A stretch of DNA of 64,000 nt from Setophaga petechia (Eukaryota > Chordata > Aves > Passeriformes > Parulidae): assembly GCA_024362935.1 (NCBI GenBank), contig JANCRA010000066.1, forward strand, positions 3,132,162 through 3,196,161. Reading direction: 5' to 3'. Positions 10,725-21,530 of this stretch are shown in pieces; the stretch's first letter is position 1; every line of letters begins with the position of its first letter. A program made the position numbers and the translations under genes. The notes under the pieces are model-generated. The model saw only the letters and a program-made list of their open reading frames with translations. It was not told where the DNA came from and made no database searches.

Positions 10725-11530
10725 GGAGGATTGAAGAGTTTTGTGTTCCTTGCAGTGGGATTCAAGTTTTGTGTTCTTGCAGAGGGATTGAAGAGTTTTA
10801 TGTTCTTGGAGAGGTATTCAAGTTCTGTGTTCCTTGCAGAGGGATTGAAGAGTTTTGTGTTCTTGGAGAGGGATTCAAGTTCTGTGTTCTTGCAGAGGGA
10901 TTCAAATTCTGTGTTCTTGCAGAAGGATTGAAGAGTTTTGTGTTCCTTGCAAAGGGATTCAAGTTCTGTGTTCCTTGCAGGGGGATTCAAGTTCTGTGTT
11001 CTTGCAGAAGGATTGAAGAGTTTTGTGTTCCTTGCAGTGGGATTCAAGTTTTGTGTTCTTGCAGAGGGATTGAAGAGTTTTGTGTTCTTGCAGAGGGATT
11101 CAAGTTTTGTGTTCCTTGCAGAGGGATTGAAGAGTTTTGTGTTCCTTGCAGAGGGATTGAAGAGTTTTGTGTTCCTTGCAGAGGGATTCAAGTTTTGTGT
11201 TCTTGCAGACGGATTCAAATTTGGGGTTCCGTGCAAAGGGATTGAAGAGTTTTGTGTTCTTGCAGAGGGATTGAAGAGTTTTGTGTTCCTTGCAGAGGGA
11301 TTGAAATTCTGTGTTCCTTGCAGAGGGATTAAAGTTCTTGCAGAGGGATTAAAGTTCTTGCAGAGGGATTCAAGTTTTGTGTTCCTTGTAAAGGGATTGA
11401 AGAGTTTTGTGTTCCTTCCAGAGGGATTCAAGTTCTGTGCTCTTGCACAGGGATTTGATTTCTGTGTTCCTTGCAGAGGGATTGAAGAGTTTTGTGTTCC
11501 TTCCAAAGACATTGAATTTTTGTGTTCCTT
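10725..11530. repeat. ~29-bp minisatellite, right block
   Basis: Same two unit types as the block at 9,785-10,400. It ends TTGAATTTTTGTGTTCCTTT before the shared flank containing CCACCTGCCTGTGATGGTCA (10,411 and 11,541). The array and its flank therefore look duplicated as one segment. Confidence 0.95.
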
Positions 11531-11599
11531 TCAGCCACATCCACCTGCCTGTGATGGTCACCTGCTCCAAATCCCAATCCTGGTGCTTCCTTCCCCCAA

Positions 11600-12660
11600 A
11601 CCCCCATTGAAATTCCACTTTGCTCCTGCCATGTTCAATAATTTAATGTGTTATCAATTTGCTCCTCATAGCTGCAGGGAATGACTGATGCTCTGTGCAC
11701 ACACTATGGGCATATCTATGGTTCATAAACAGCTCAAGTTAGGAAATTCTAAATTGTAAATGTATCTAATTATCTCTAATCATAGGCTCACTGTAATTAG
11801 TGGGATGCTGGCTCCCCTCTATTTTTAAAGAACAGAGATATTCTCTGTAATAAAAACCTCAACAGATTTGTGCCGTGGGTATGAAAATAGAACATTGTTA
11901 GGTTATTTTTGAGTACAGAAACAACTTTCTGCCCCATTTTCTCAAAGGGATTCCTGTCTGGTGGTTTCACAGGCTGCAGCTTTCCCCTTCTGTTCCTCCA
12001 TGGCTTCATCTGGAAAATTCTCTGTTTCCTCATCTGTGAAGTTATTTTTTGGAAGGTAAAATCTCATTTGACACTTCCACATCCCAAGCAGGACAGGCCA
12101 GGTTTGCAGCATGTTTTGTTGGGATGTTTAGAAGTGGCCACGTGTTAATTCTTGCTGATTGTGAGCTGGATTTGTCAATTTTACTTTTTCTATTTCGGGA
12201 GCACACAGTAAATATTATCCAATTAATGTGAAGAGCATCCTTCCCTCTCTCCCCATTATTTGTCCTGTGAAACATGATTTGGCATAAATTTTTCTGTGCT
12301 AAATTCAGCTTTTCTTTGTGAAGATCAGCTGTTTACAGTAGCTTCCCTATAACACTTTAATTTTCAATTTTGCTCCTTTGAATGCTGCTTTCGCTTCTTC
12401 CTGTAAATATTTTGATGTTTCTCTGCTTGTTTTCCTTTAAATGTTGTGGGGAAGCGAATGCAGCAGCTGCTTTGGGTGCTTCAGAATCTGAAGTAGTCGA
12501 GTTTCATGGGACACACTTTTCCCAAAGAAAACTGGTCGTGGTGGAAAGAAGTGGGAATTGTTTGCCTCAGCAGGAGGAGGATGCACCCCGTGCCTCAGGC
12601 TTTGTTTCAACAGGTGATTCCTTGGGGAAGGTGTGGGATCTGGATGGGAGAGGATCTTAA
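11600..12660. other. single-copy intergenic DNA, A+T-rich
   Basis: No repeat or gene recognised. The frames here are short. I see no conserved domain and no credible exon of a neighbouring gene. Confidence 0.4.
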
Positions 12661-12684
12661 ATCAGCTCAGCTCATCCCAGCTTT

Positions 12685-13865
12685 CCCTACCCCAGGGTCA
12701 TCCTTCCCTACCCCAGGGTCATCCTTCCCTACCCCAGGGTCATCCTTCCCTACCCTAGGGACACTTTCCCTATTCCAGGGAAACTTTTCCTTATCCCAGA
12801 GTCAACTTTCCCTATCCCAGGGTCACCCTTCCCTATCCCAGGGTCACTTTCCCTGTTCCAGGGACACTTTTCCATATCCCAGAGTCACCTTTCCCTATCC
12901 CAGTGACATTTTCCCTATTCTGGGACCCCTTTGTCTATTCCAGAGACCCCTTTCCCTATCCCCAGGGACACTTTCCCTATCCCAGGGTCACATTTCCCCA
13001 TCCCAAGGACACTTTCCCTATCTCAGGGACCCTTTCCCTATCCCAGGGACACTTTCCCTGTTCCAGGGTCACATTTCCCTATCCCAGGAACACTTTTCCT
13101 TATCCCAGGAACACTTTCTCTATTCAGGGACCCTTTTCCTATTCCAGGGTTACATTTCCCTATCTCAGGGACACTTTCTCATTTCCAGGGACACTTTCCC
13201 TATTCCAGGAACATTTTTCCTTATCCCAGGGACACTTTTCCCATCCCAGGGTCACTTTCCCTATCCCAGGGACACTTTCCCTATTCCAGGGTCACATTTC
13301 CCCATACCAGGGACTTCTTTCCCTATCTCAGGGACACTTTCCCTCCTCCAGGGACACTTTCCCTATTCCAGGGTCACATTTCCCCATACCAGGGACTTCT
13401 TTCCCTATCTCAGGGACACTTTCCCTCCTCCAGGGACCCCTTTCCCTATCCCAGGGACCCCTTTCCTTATTCCAGGGCCACTTTCCCTGTTCCAGGGTCA
13501 CCCTTCCCTATCCCAGGGTCACCTTTCCCTTTTCCAGAGACACTTTCCCTATCCCAGGGACCCTTTCCCTGTCCCAGGGACACTTTTCCCTATCCTAGGG
13601 ACACTTTCCCTATCCCAGGGTCACCTTTCCCTATACAGGGACACTTTCCCTGTCCCAAGGACAATTTCCCTTATCCCAGGGACCCCTTTCCCTATCCCAG
13701 GGACCTTTTTTCTATCCCATGGACACTTACCCTTTTCCAGGGACCCCTTTCCCTATCCCATGGACACATTTCCTTGTCCCAGGGTCACCTTTCCCCATCC
13801 AAGGGACACTTTCCCTGTCCCAAGGACACTTTCCCTTATCCCAGGGACCCCTTTCCCTATCCCAG
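12685..13865. repeat. ~21-bp pyrimidine-rich minisatellite, about 55 copies
   Basis: The unit is about TTTCCCTATCCCAGGGACAC with CCC/TCC and GTCAC/GACAC variants. The first units read GGGTCATCCTTCCCTACCCC. Multiples of three keep frames open (557, 312 and 231 residues of Pro/Phe/Ser/Gly/Leu repeats). No gene is inferred. The array passes directly into a CR1 fragment. Confidence 0.95.
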
Positions 13866-13990
13866 GTAGCTCCAAGCCCTGTCCACACTGGCTTTGGACA
13901 CTTCCAGGGATGGGACAACCCCATCCTCCCAGTGCCAGCCCCTCCTCACCCTCACAGGGAAGGATTTTCTCCCCAAACCCACCCCACAAA
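13866..13990 (-). mobile_element. CR1 LINE 3' fragment
   Basis: GCTCCAAGCCCTGTCCACAC, then GGACACTTCCAGGGATGGGA, then CCCTCCTCACCCTCACAGGG. This is the antisense CR1 3' region, abutting the 21-bp minisatellite with no gap. Confidence 0.8.
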
Positions 13991-16411
13991 TCACCCTGGG
14001 GACGCTGCTGTGGTTCCTGGGGAGGAGTCCGAGCAGAGTTTCGGCGAGGGGCGAGCGGGACATGGAAAAATGGAATAAAATCAGCGGGGAATGTGTCCCT
14101 GCAGCCCGGCTGGGCTGCGGGTGGCAGTGCAGAGCAGGATTTGTGTCCTCGCCGGGATTGTGAGTGTAGGGAGAGGTGATGTGGCAAGGTGAGACTCGGG
14201 CTGGGATCCCCGCATCCCTCCCTGGGGGTGAGGGGTTGGGGATGCCAGGGATGGTTTGTGCCACAATTTGTCCTTCCCGTGAATAAACGCAGCATTTTTT
14301 CTTAATTATAATTTTCTTAATAATTCTGGAGACAGCTCAACCCTAAAACTCCGGTTTTTGTTTTGGTGATGCAAACCTACGGGGGAGGAACCCCTGGATT
14401 TGTAATAGCTGCCATCCCATTGCCCGGCAGTAAAGTGGGATTGTGGCTCCTCAATTCCTTTTTTTTTTATGCCTGTGGTGCATGCAGGGCTCTTGGCTCA
14501 GCCCCTGCCCTGCAGCAGCCCCAGCACAGGGTGCGATTTGGGGCAGGGGGACATCTCAGAGTGGCGAGGGGACAGCGGCTGACGGAGCTGTGGCCCGGAG
14601 CTTTCCCTGAGGGAGCTGTGCCTGTGCACAATCGGGGCTGTTTGAATTGATGCTGCAGCTTAAACAGACATAAAGCAACTCTTTCATGTGCCAGCCGCGG
14701 TTGCCTTGGCTCTTGGCAGCGGCTCCCGGTGTGGGCAGTGCGAGGATTGAAATGCAGAGGGGACAGAGGGACAGACAAGGAGGATTGAGCCCAGATCTGC
14801 GGAGCCCCCTCGATATATAATTTGTTTTTTTTAGCTGTCAAATAAGCTCATTCAAGGCAACCGGAACACGGCCCAAGAAGGGGGTTTTGCAGCGAGAAAC
14901 TGCAGCAAATGCGAAGCCGGGGGAGCCGGGGGATGGGTGCCAGGGCAGCCCCCGAGGTGGCCCCGGCAGGCCCGGGGGGAGCGGCCCGGGCCCGCTCTGG
15001 GAACCGAGGGCACCAGCCTGGCCCCGCATCCCGGGGGAAAATCGGGATGGACGGGGGGGAAAAAGGGGATAACAGGGCTGGGGAGGGGGTGTGGGGCTGG
15101 CAGACACCCCCCGTGTACCCCAGGGGTTTGGGGGAGAGCGGCGGCTCCGAGCCTGTCACGAACGTGAAGTCGGTGCTTGGCGAGCAGGGAGGAGGGGGAG
15201 GATGCTCGAGCGTTCCAGAGTGCCTTTTTCTTCGTTATTTATTTATTTCCTTAAGCTCTGGTGTCATGTTCGAGTTGTTTTCCTTGTCCCTGGATCTGAG
15301 CATCATTAGCAAGATAATGAAGTTCCCGAATGTGGCGTTAAGTGGCTGCATTCCCATTCCTCCCTCCCTTTTCCCCATCTTGCCTGCAGCTCCAGGGACC
15401 GGCGTACCGGGAGATGTTAAAACAAAAACAAGGGGAGGTGCTGCTGGTGATGGGGGAGAAAAGGGGCTCTGCCAGCCCTGCCAAGCCCCGCTGTTGGCTC
15501 TGGGGAGGGGGGCACAGCCTTTCCCACCTCCAGGATGCCCCTGGACCAGTCCCACCAGTATGAGGGAGCCGAGCTGCGAGGACAAGGCACAGACAGGGAA
15601 AAGGGAGGGGAGGGAGGGGGGGTTCTGCCGTGATCCGTGTTTGCAACAAAATTCGCCTCATCACAAGAATTGTGTCAATAGCATCAGGTTGTTTGTGGGG
15701 GGAAGAGGGGGGGTGAGTAACAGGGATGTGTGAGAGAGAGAGAAATGGGGGTGGGGGGCTCGTTCCTTATCAAGAAAGCCGGAGTATCAAAAATCAACGC
15801 GCTGTGGGGCTGGGTGCCGGGTTTGGGGTGGGTAACACAGCATCTCCCCCCACCCCCGGCCCGGCATCCAGAGAGGGAACAAAGCTCCGGGAACGATTAA
15901 TCAAGTGGCTTAATAAAAAAAAAAAAAAAAAAAAAAAAAGAAAGAAGTATAAATCCCTGCGGGCTGCGTGGTGCTGCTGGTGGTGCTGCTGCTGCCGAGG
16001 AGCTGGCTCTGAGACAGCCACCGGGAGGGACGCGCCAGCCCTCCCCTGCTCTCCTCTCCTCTCTTCTCCTCTCCTCGCCTTCCCTCTCCTCTCCTCTCTC
16101 CCCGAGCTGCTGCCACACTTGGTTCATTCCAGCTGCAGAAGCTCAGAGCCTTCCATGCGGTGGGATTTTTTTTTTCCCTCCTCCTCCCGGGCTGAAAAAA
16201 AAAAAAAATTAAGGGGAAAAAAAAAATAAATCAAAATCACAAGCCTGACCCGCTTCCCCTTCACCTCCCCCTTCCTCCTTCCTTTCTCCTCTTCATCCAG
16301 CCGAGCCGAGGACTATCCCAATCGCCGAGGGGAAGGAAAAAACGGGGAAAAACCCAAGAGCGGCGAGCAGCGGACCCCCAGCACGCCCCATTGGTGCCGC
16401 TGCCCTTTGAC
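13990..16411 (+). promoter_or_regulatory. CpG-rich promoter and 5' leader region of the CSMD2-like gene
   Basis: CpG dinucleotides become frequent here and are rare in most of the rest of the window. The densest parts are about 14,880-15,190 and 15,780-16,640. The region ends in the first coding exon. It contains an A-run (15,916-15,939), a TATA-like box (15,948), a CTG-rich segment (about 15,968-16,005) and a C/T-rich tract (about 16,040-16,110). Frames of up to 274 residues here reflect high G+C. The transcription start is not determinable from sequence alone. Confidence 0.65.
15916..15954 (+). promoter_or_regulatory. poly(A) run followed by a TATA-like box
   Basis: An uninterrupted A-run of about 24 bases is followed by GAAAGAAG and TATAAAT at 15,948-15,954. 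A start site about 25-30 bp downstream (near 15,980) would give a leader of roughly 430 nt before the ATG at 16,412. Poly(dA:dT) is known to disfavour nucleosomes. That this is the promoter in use is inference. Confidence 0.45.
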
Positions 16412-16568
16412 ATGCAACCTTCCTTGGGATGGGACCGGCCGGGATGCGGCTGCAGCTTCGGGAGGCACTGCTGGCAGCTGGGCATGGTGGCACTGCTGGC
16501 GGCCGAGGGCAGCGCCTGGAGCCGGGCACTGCTGCTCTCGCTGGGGCTGCTGGCAGGATCGGCCATGG
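16412..16568 (+). CDS. CSMD2: CSMD2-like exon 1 (coding part): signal sequence
   Basis: This exon encodes the N-terminus of a large CUB/Sushi cell-surface protein: 52 codons plus one base. The ATG has G at -3 (TTTGACATGC). Residues 1-24 include three cysteines. Residues 39-49 (ALLLSLGLLAG) form a hydrophobic core after Arg38, followed by small residues suitable for signal-peptidase cleavage around residues 50-53. Met25 could be a second start giving a more typical signal length. The exon ends ATGG|GTGAGT. A second GTGAGT four bases on would break the frame. The one-base phase matches exon 2, giving Ala53. Family members are single-pass membrane proteins; mammalian CSMD2 is mainly neuronal and linked to dendritic spines. 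The paralogue choice rests on exon 2, because this N-terminus itself is not one I recognise. Confidence 0.75.
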
Positions 16569-16654
16569 GTGAGTGAGTGCCGCGGGCAACTTCGGCCGGA
16601 GAGCTCCGGATCCAGCGCCGGATGGAGCCCGGGAGGGAGCGGGGTGCGGGGGGT

Positions 16655-17565
16655 GGCACTGGGGGGGGTGGCAATAGACTGGGTGGCACTGGGGTGGTGG
16701 CAGTGAGGTGATAGCAGTAGGCTGTGTGGCACTGGGGTGGTGGCACTGAGGTGGTGGCACTCACTGGGGTGTGTGGTGCTGGAGTGGTGGCACTGAGCTG
16801 TGTGGGACTGGGGTGGTGGCACTGGGGTGGTGGCACTGAGCTGTGTGGCACTGGGGTGGTGGCACTGGGGTGGTGGCACTGAGCTGTGTGGGACTGGGGT
16901 AGTGGCAATAGGCTGGGTGGCACTGGGGTGGTGGCAGTGAGGTGATAGCAATAGGCTGTTTGGCACTGGGATCATAGCACTGGGCTGTGTGCCACTGGGG
17001 TGGTGATAGCAGTAGGCTCTGTGGCACTGGGCTGTGTGCCACTGGGGTGATGGCACTGGCGTGGTGGCACTGAAGTGCTGGCACCAGAATAGTGACACTG
17101 AGCTGTGTGACACTGTGGTGGTGATAGCAATAGGCTGTGTGGCACTGGGGTGGTGGCACTGGGGTGATGGCACTGAGCTGTGTGGCACTGGGGTAGTGGC
17201 AATAGGCTGTGTGGTACTGGAGTGGTGACACTGGGGTGGTAGCAATAGGCTGTTTGGCACTGGGATGATAGCACTGGGGTGGTGGCACTGGGCTGTGTGG
17301 CACTGGGGTTACGGCACTGGCTTGGTGGCACTGAGGTGTGTGGCACTGGCGTGGTGGCACTGGGCTGTGTGGCACTGGGATGGTGATAGCAATAGGCTGT
17401 GTGGCACTGGGTTGGTGGCACTGGGCTGTGTGGCACTGGGGTGGTGGCACTGGGCTGTGTGGCACTGAGGTGTGTGGCACTGGGGTGGTGGCACTGGGCT
17501 GTATGCCACTGGGGTGGTGGCACTGGGCTGTATGCCACTGGGGTGGTGGCACTGGGGTGCTGGCA
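16655..17565 (+). repeat. G-rich minisatellite at the start of intron 1
   Basis: Built from roughly 15-base pieces such as TGGCACTGGGGTGGTGGCAC and TGGGCTGTGTGGCACTGGGG, interspersed with GATAGCAATAGGCTG. The coding (non-template) strand is G-rich throughout and begins about 90 bp after the exon 1 donor. The complementary frames of up to 404 residues (Pro/His/Cys/Ser repeats) are artefacts. GGGG and GGTGG runs could form two-layer G-quadruplexes; this is inferred. Confidence 0.95.
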
Positions 17566-19290
17566 CACTCTGCCCTGGCACCTTGGGCAGGGCACTGAGG
17601 GTGTTGATGCAGACTCTGGAGCTGCATCCTTTGGGAGCAGCAGTTTTTCCCCAGCGCTGCCTGTGTGACAGGCTCTGGCTCTCCATGATCTCATTCCCCT
17701 GCTCTGCTGGGTCAGGTTTGGGATGAGCTGCTTCAGGAGCTGCTGATGTGCAGCATGACTGTGAAAAATGCCAGCCCTGCTCTCCCCTCTGCCTTTCCCT
17801 GGCATCTTCATTCGGGATTTCACTACCCTGCTGCTTGCCCACAGCTGATAGAACAGATTTCTGGATGCCTTGCATGAAGATGGAAGCACTTTCCTCCTTT
17901 TCCTCCTGCCTTCCCAGTTGAATATCTCTTATATATGAGCTCGCTGGCCTCAGCAGCCTGGTTTTTATGAAATATGCATGTTTGGGCTTGAAAGCAGAAG
18001 AAGACCTGAATTTGGGGGCAGTTTGCTTTGTGTCTCCTGCCTCATTTCCACAGCTGCCCTTGCAGCCAAAGCAGATCCAGGGAGTGAAGTTTATTTCTGG
18101 TGTAAACAGCAAATATTTAGGGACTGTCCTTCTGTGTGTGTGGGAGGGGGAAGAGTGGGAGAGCCGAGTGCTTGGCAGTGGCTGCTCTCCACACTGTGCA
18201 GTGCCCCCATTTCCAAGTTTCCAAGTCCTGTTGTCTTGTCTGCTGTATCCTAGGCTGGAGGAATGTGTGTTTGGGTGTTGATGTGTATGAAAGCTCCTTG
18301 GCTTTGGGTTTTTTGTTCTTTTGGGTTGTTTTTTTTTTTTGCTTTTTTTTTTTTTTTTGAGGAAAAACTTTATCTGGAATGCAAGGCTGATTTTATTATG
18401 TAAGGCAGGTTTCCTTTCAGGGGCTGGGGGATGAGGATTAACTGCTGCTCCTGAGCACTCTTGCAGTGGAGCTGAGCAGTTCTGCTGACTGGGAGCATCT
18501 GTTAGGAAAGGCTGTAAACCCACCCAAACAACCTACAGGTCCTTAATAAAGGCTGAATATTTATTTTGGTGGCTATTTTTGATCTCTTCAGCATGAACAT
18601 TCAGCCTGTGCACAGAGGAAAACCATTCCAGCAGCTTCTGTTGAGCTTTCCTCATGCAAGCACGCTGATGGAGAGATACCTAAATCTCAGATTTACTCTA
18701 CCAGGGGTTTACAGCTTTTTCTCTTCTTCTGAGCTGTCCGTGGCTTACTCATACTGGATCTTCACTCTGTACCTCACTGAGCATTTAATCCTTTCTTCTC
18801 AGGCCCCTGCTCCCTCCTGTCTGCATTTTGAGCTCTCTGTTCCGGATCCTTCAGCCAGGGGTTGCTGCTCTGGGTTGTTTTGCTTTGTGAGCAGAAGACC
18901 TGCGAAAGCTTTTTAGCCCTCAGAAGGTTTTTTATCTGCATCAGAGCCGGAGGCATTGATCAATAAGTCCCCTCTTTAGATTCTGAAACCCCAGCAAGGA
19001 TGTTTTTGTGAGAGCAGGATGCCAGCTTGGGCATCAGTGCCTGGTGCTGGGTACGCAGGGAGGGAGGGGAGGCACCCACCCTTTGCAGGGTCACCGTGGG
19101 TTTGGGGTGCAGTCCCAGGGAATCATTTCAGCCTGTTCTGAATGCTGAACCCCTGTGGAACAAAAAGTTCCAAGAGCTCCAGGCTCTCCCGTTCCGGGGC
19201 TGTGCAGGGAGCAGTAGCCAGGAGTTCCCATAGTGTGGCAGCAGAGCCGTGTGTGTGGAGCCATCAGGCTGGAGTTCACAGAAAAACGGG
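17566..19290. other. intron 1, mostly single-copy
   Basis: Contains T-runs at about 18,327-18,358. No exon, RNA gene or clear mobile element recognised. Short frames at 17,967-18,360 and 18,566-18,916 lack splice-site context and known domains. Confidence 0.4.
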
Positions 19291-19295
19291 GAGAA

Positions 19296-20351
19296 ACCCT
19301 GCTCCCATCACATCAGCTGGGCCCTGCCTGCCCAGAAATGTCCTTCTGAAACCCAGCACGGGGTGTGGGGTGCCCCGAGGTGCTGCCCTGTCCAAGGGAA
19401 GGGTGATGGAGCTTCCCTTGGGGGAAGGATGGAGCTGGAGTGGGGAGAAGGTGGTGCCTGATGATGGGAAATTCATTGTGCTTATGGAAGTGCTTTGTGA
19501 GATTCTCCCTTCCAATTTGAAGTTTATTGTGGCTGTGGAAGTGCTTTGTGTTAGGAAAATTCATCCACAAACAGCAGAGGTTTGTGTCCAAAAAGGAGAC
19601 AGAGGAGTCCTGGAACTTCATTCCAATCAAGGGAGAGGCCATGGGGCATCCCCTGGGATGTCTTGAGAAAAGCCCTGCTCCCATCGCATCAGCTGGGCCC
19701 TGCCTGCCCAGAAATGTCCTTCTGAAACCCAGCACGGGGTGTGGGGTGCCCTGAGCTGCTGCCCTGTCCAAGGGCAGGGTGATGGAGCTTCCCTTGGGGG
19801 AAGGATGGAGCTGGAGCAGAGGGAAGGTGGTGCCTGGTGATGGGAGCTTTATTGTGGTTGTGGAAGTGCTTTGTGAGATTCTCCCAATTTGAAGTTTATT
19901 GTGGCTGTGGAAGTGCTTTGTGTTAGGAAAATCCACCCACAAACACCAGAGGTTTGTGTCCAAAAAGGAGACAGAGCAGTCCTGGAACTTCATTCCAATA
20001 AAGGGAGAGGCCATGGGGCATTCCCTGGGATGTCTTGGGAGAAACCCAACCCCGCTCCCATCGCATCAGCTGGGCCCTGCCTGCCCAGAAATGTCCTTCT
20101 GAAACCCAGCACGGGGTGTGGGGTGCCCTGAGCTGCTGCCCTGTCCAAGGGCAGGGTGATGGAGCTTCCCTTGGGGGAAGGATGGAGCTGGAGCAGAGGG
20201 AAGGAGGTGCTGGGTGGTGGGAACTCATTGTGGCTGTGGAAGTGCTTTGTGAGGCTCCCCTTTCCAGTTTGAAGTTTATTGTGCATATGGAAGTGTTTTG
20301 TGAGGTTCCTTCTTCCAGTTTGAAGTTTATTGTGGCTGTGGAAGTGCTTTG
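19296..20351. repeat. ~377-bp tandem triplication of an LTR edge and its flank
   Basis: CAGCTGGGCCCTGCCTGCCC occurs at 19,314, 19,690 and 20,067. Each copy carries flank sequence (ending GCTGTGGAAGTGCTTTG) followed by about 110-120 bp of the LTR start (TGTTAGG at 19,549, 19,921 and 20,352) before jumping back to flank. The last copy continues into the full LTR. Smaller repeats of the GAAGTTTATTGTGGCTGTGG stretch lie within each copy. Confidence 0.9.
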
Positions 20352-20842
20352 TGTTAGGTAAATCCACCCACAAACACCAGAGGTTTGTGGCCAAAAAGGA
20401 GACAGAGGAGTCCTGGAACTTCATTCCAATCAAGGGAGAGGCCATGGAGCATCCCCTGGGGTGTCTCCAATTTTTGCAGCCTCCTTTTTATCCCAATTTC
20501 CAGCTGCATTTCCCTTCTCTCTTTCCCCATTTCTGAGGTACTTGAGAGGTTCAGACTTCCCAGAACACCTGATCCCAAAGATTCCCCTCTAATGTACAAC
20601 CCTTCCTTAAAATTTTGAATTCTTACGGAATTTAGGGGTTTTTCTTCCCCATTGTCTCTTTCATATTTCAATATCCAGTTTCATTTCTCAGCAAACCTAA
20701 ACTTTATTTGTAAAATCAATTATCTTTTTCCATTCACCAATCATTGGAATCCTTCCCATTGTTTCTTTTCTCTCCCAGTGCTGGTTTTATCTCCCAGCAG
20801 ACCCAGAATTTGTTTGGAAAGACAAATCCACTGTTCCTCTCA
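20352..20842 (-). mobile_element. solo LTR, family E
   Basis: In + view it starts TGTTAGGTAAATCCACCCAC and ends ACTGTTCCTCTCA. Reverse-strand AATAAA occurs in the TTTATTTG segment. The copy at 45,625-46,125 is a near full-length relative and the one at 33,219-33,700 is inverted. No coding interior remains. Confidence 0.7.
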
Positions 20843-20997
20843 TTTGTGGATTCCTCCTTCCAGTTTGGAGTTTATTGTGGCTGTGGAAGTGCTTTGTGAG
20901 CTTCTCCCTTGCAGTTTGAAGGCTGCAGTGAAGGTTTCACAGGGACAAGATGGGCTGAGGGCTCTGGGTTGGTGCTGAGCCCTGCCTGGCCTCTGGA

Positions 20998-21530
20998 GTG
21001 TGATGGTTCTGGAATTCTGTGATGGTTCTGGAATTCTGTCTTTTGATTCTGGAATTCTGTGATGGTTCTGGAATTCTGCCTGATGGTTCTGGAGTTCTGT
21101 GATGGTTCTGGAATTCTGTCTGTTGATTCTGGAATTCTGTGATGGTTCTGGAATTCTGTGATGGTTCTGGAATTCTGTGATGGTTCTGGAATTCTGGCTG
21201 TTGGTTCTGGAATTCTGCCTGATGGTTCTGGAATTCTGTCTGTTGGTTCTGGAATTCTGTCTGATGGTTCTAGAATTCTGTCTGTTCTGGAATTCTGTCT
21301 GATGGTTCTGGAATTCTGTGATGGTTCCGGAATTCTGTGATAGTTCTGGAATTCTGTCTGACGTTTCTGGAATTCTGTCTGTTGGTTCTGGAATTCTGTC
21401 TGATGTTTCTGGAATTCTGTCTGTTGGTTCTAGAATTCTGTCTGATGGTTCTGGAATTCTGGCTGTTGGTTCTGGAATTCTGTCTGTTGATTCTGGAATT
21501 CTGCCTGTCGGTTCTGGAATTCTGGCTGTT
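20998..21530. repeat. 18-21-bp minisatellite, about 26 copies
   Basis: The unit is TGATGGTTCTGGAATTCTG with or without TC, alternating with TGTTGGTTCTGGAATTCTG. Almost every unit contains GAATTC. The frames it opens encode repetitive Gly/Ser/Leu/Val/Phe and are not genes. Confidence 0.95.

Noticed and set aside
10661..11512. 283-residue reverse frame rich in Asn, Ser, Thr and Leu
   Set aside because: A product of the ~29-bp minisatellite on both strands.
1..13990. Exons of an upstream neighbouring gene
   Set aside because: No frame resembles any protein I recognise. The long frames all coincide with repeats.
12506..14179. 557-residue forward frame
   Set aside because: It runs through the 21-bp pyrimidine-rich repeat and a CR1 fragment. 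The composition is purely repetitive.
15916..15939. Poly(A) tail of a retrocopy
   Set aside because: No gene-like sequence precedes it and no target duplication is visible. It is better read as a promoter A-run.
16573..16578. Alternative donor four bases after the chosen one
   Set aside because: It would leave two extra bases in the wrong phase and break the frame into exon 2.
16761..18523. 404- and 288-residue reverse frames (Pro/His/Cys repeats)
   Set aside because: Antisense of the G-rich intron 1 minisatellite, then unrelated sequence.
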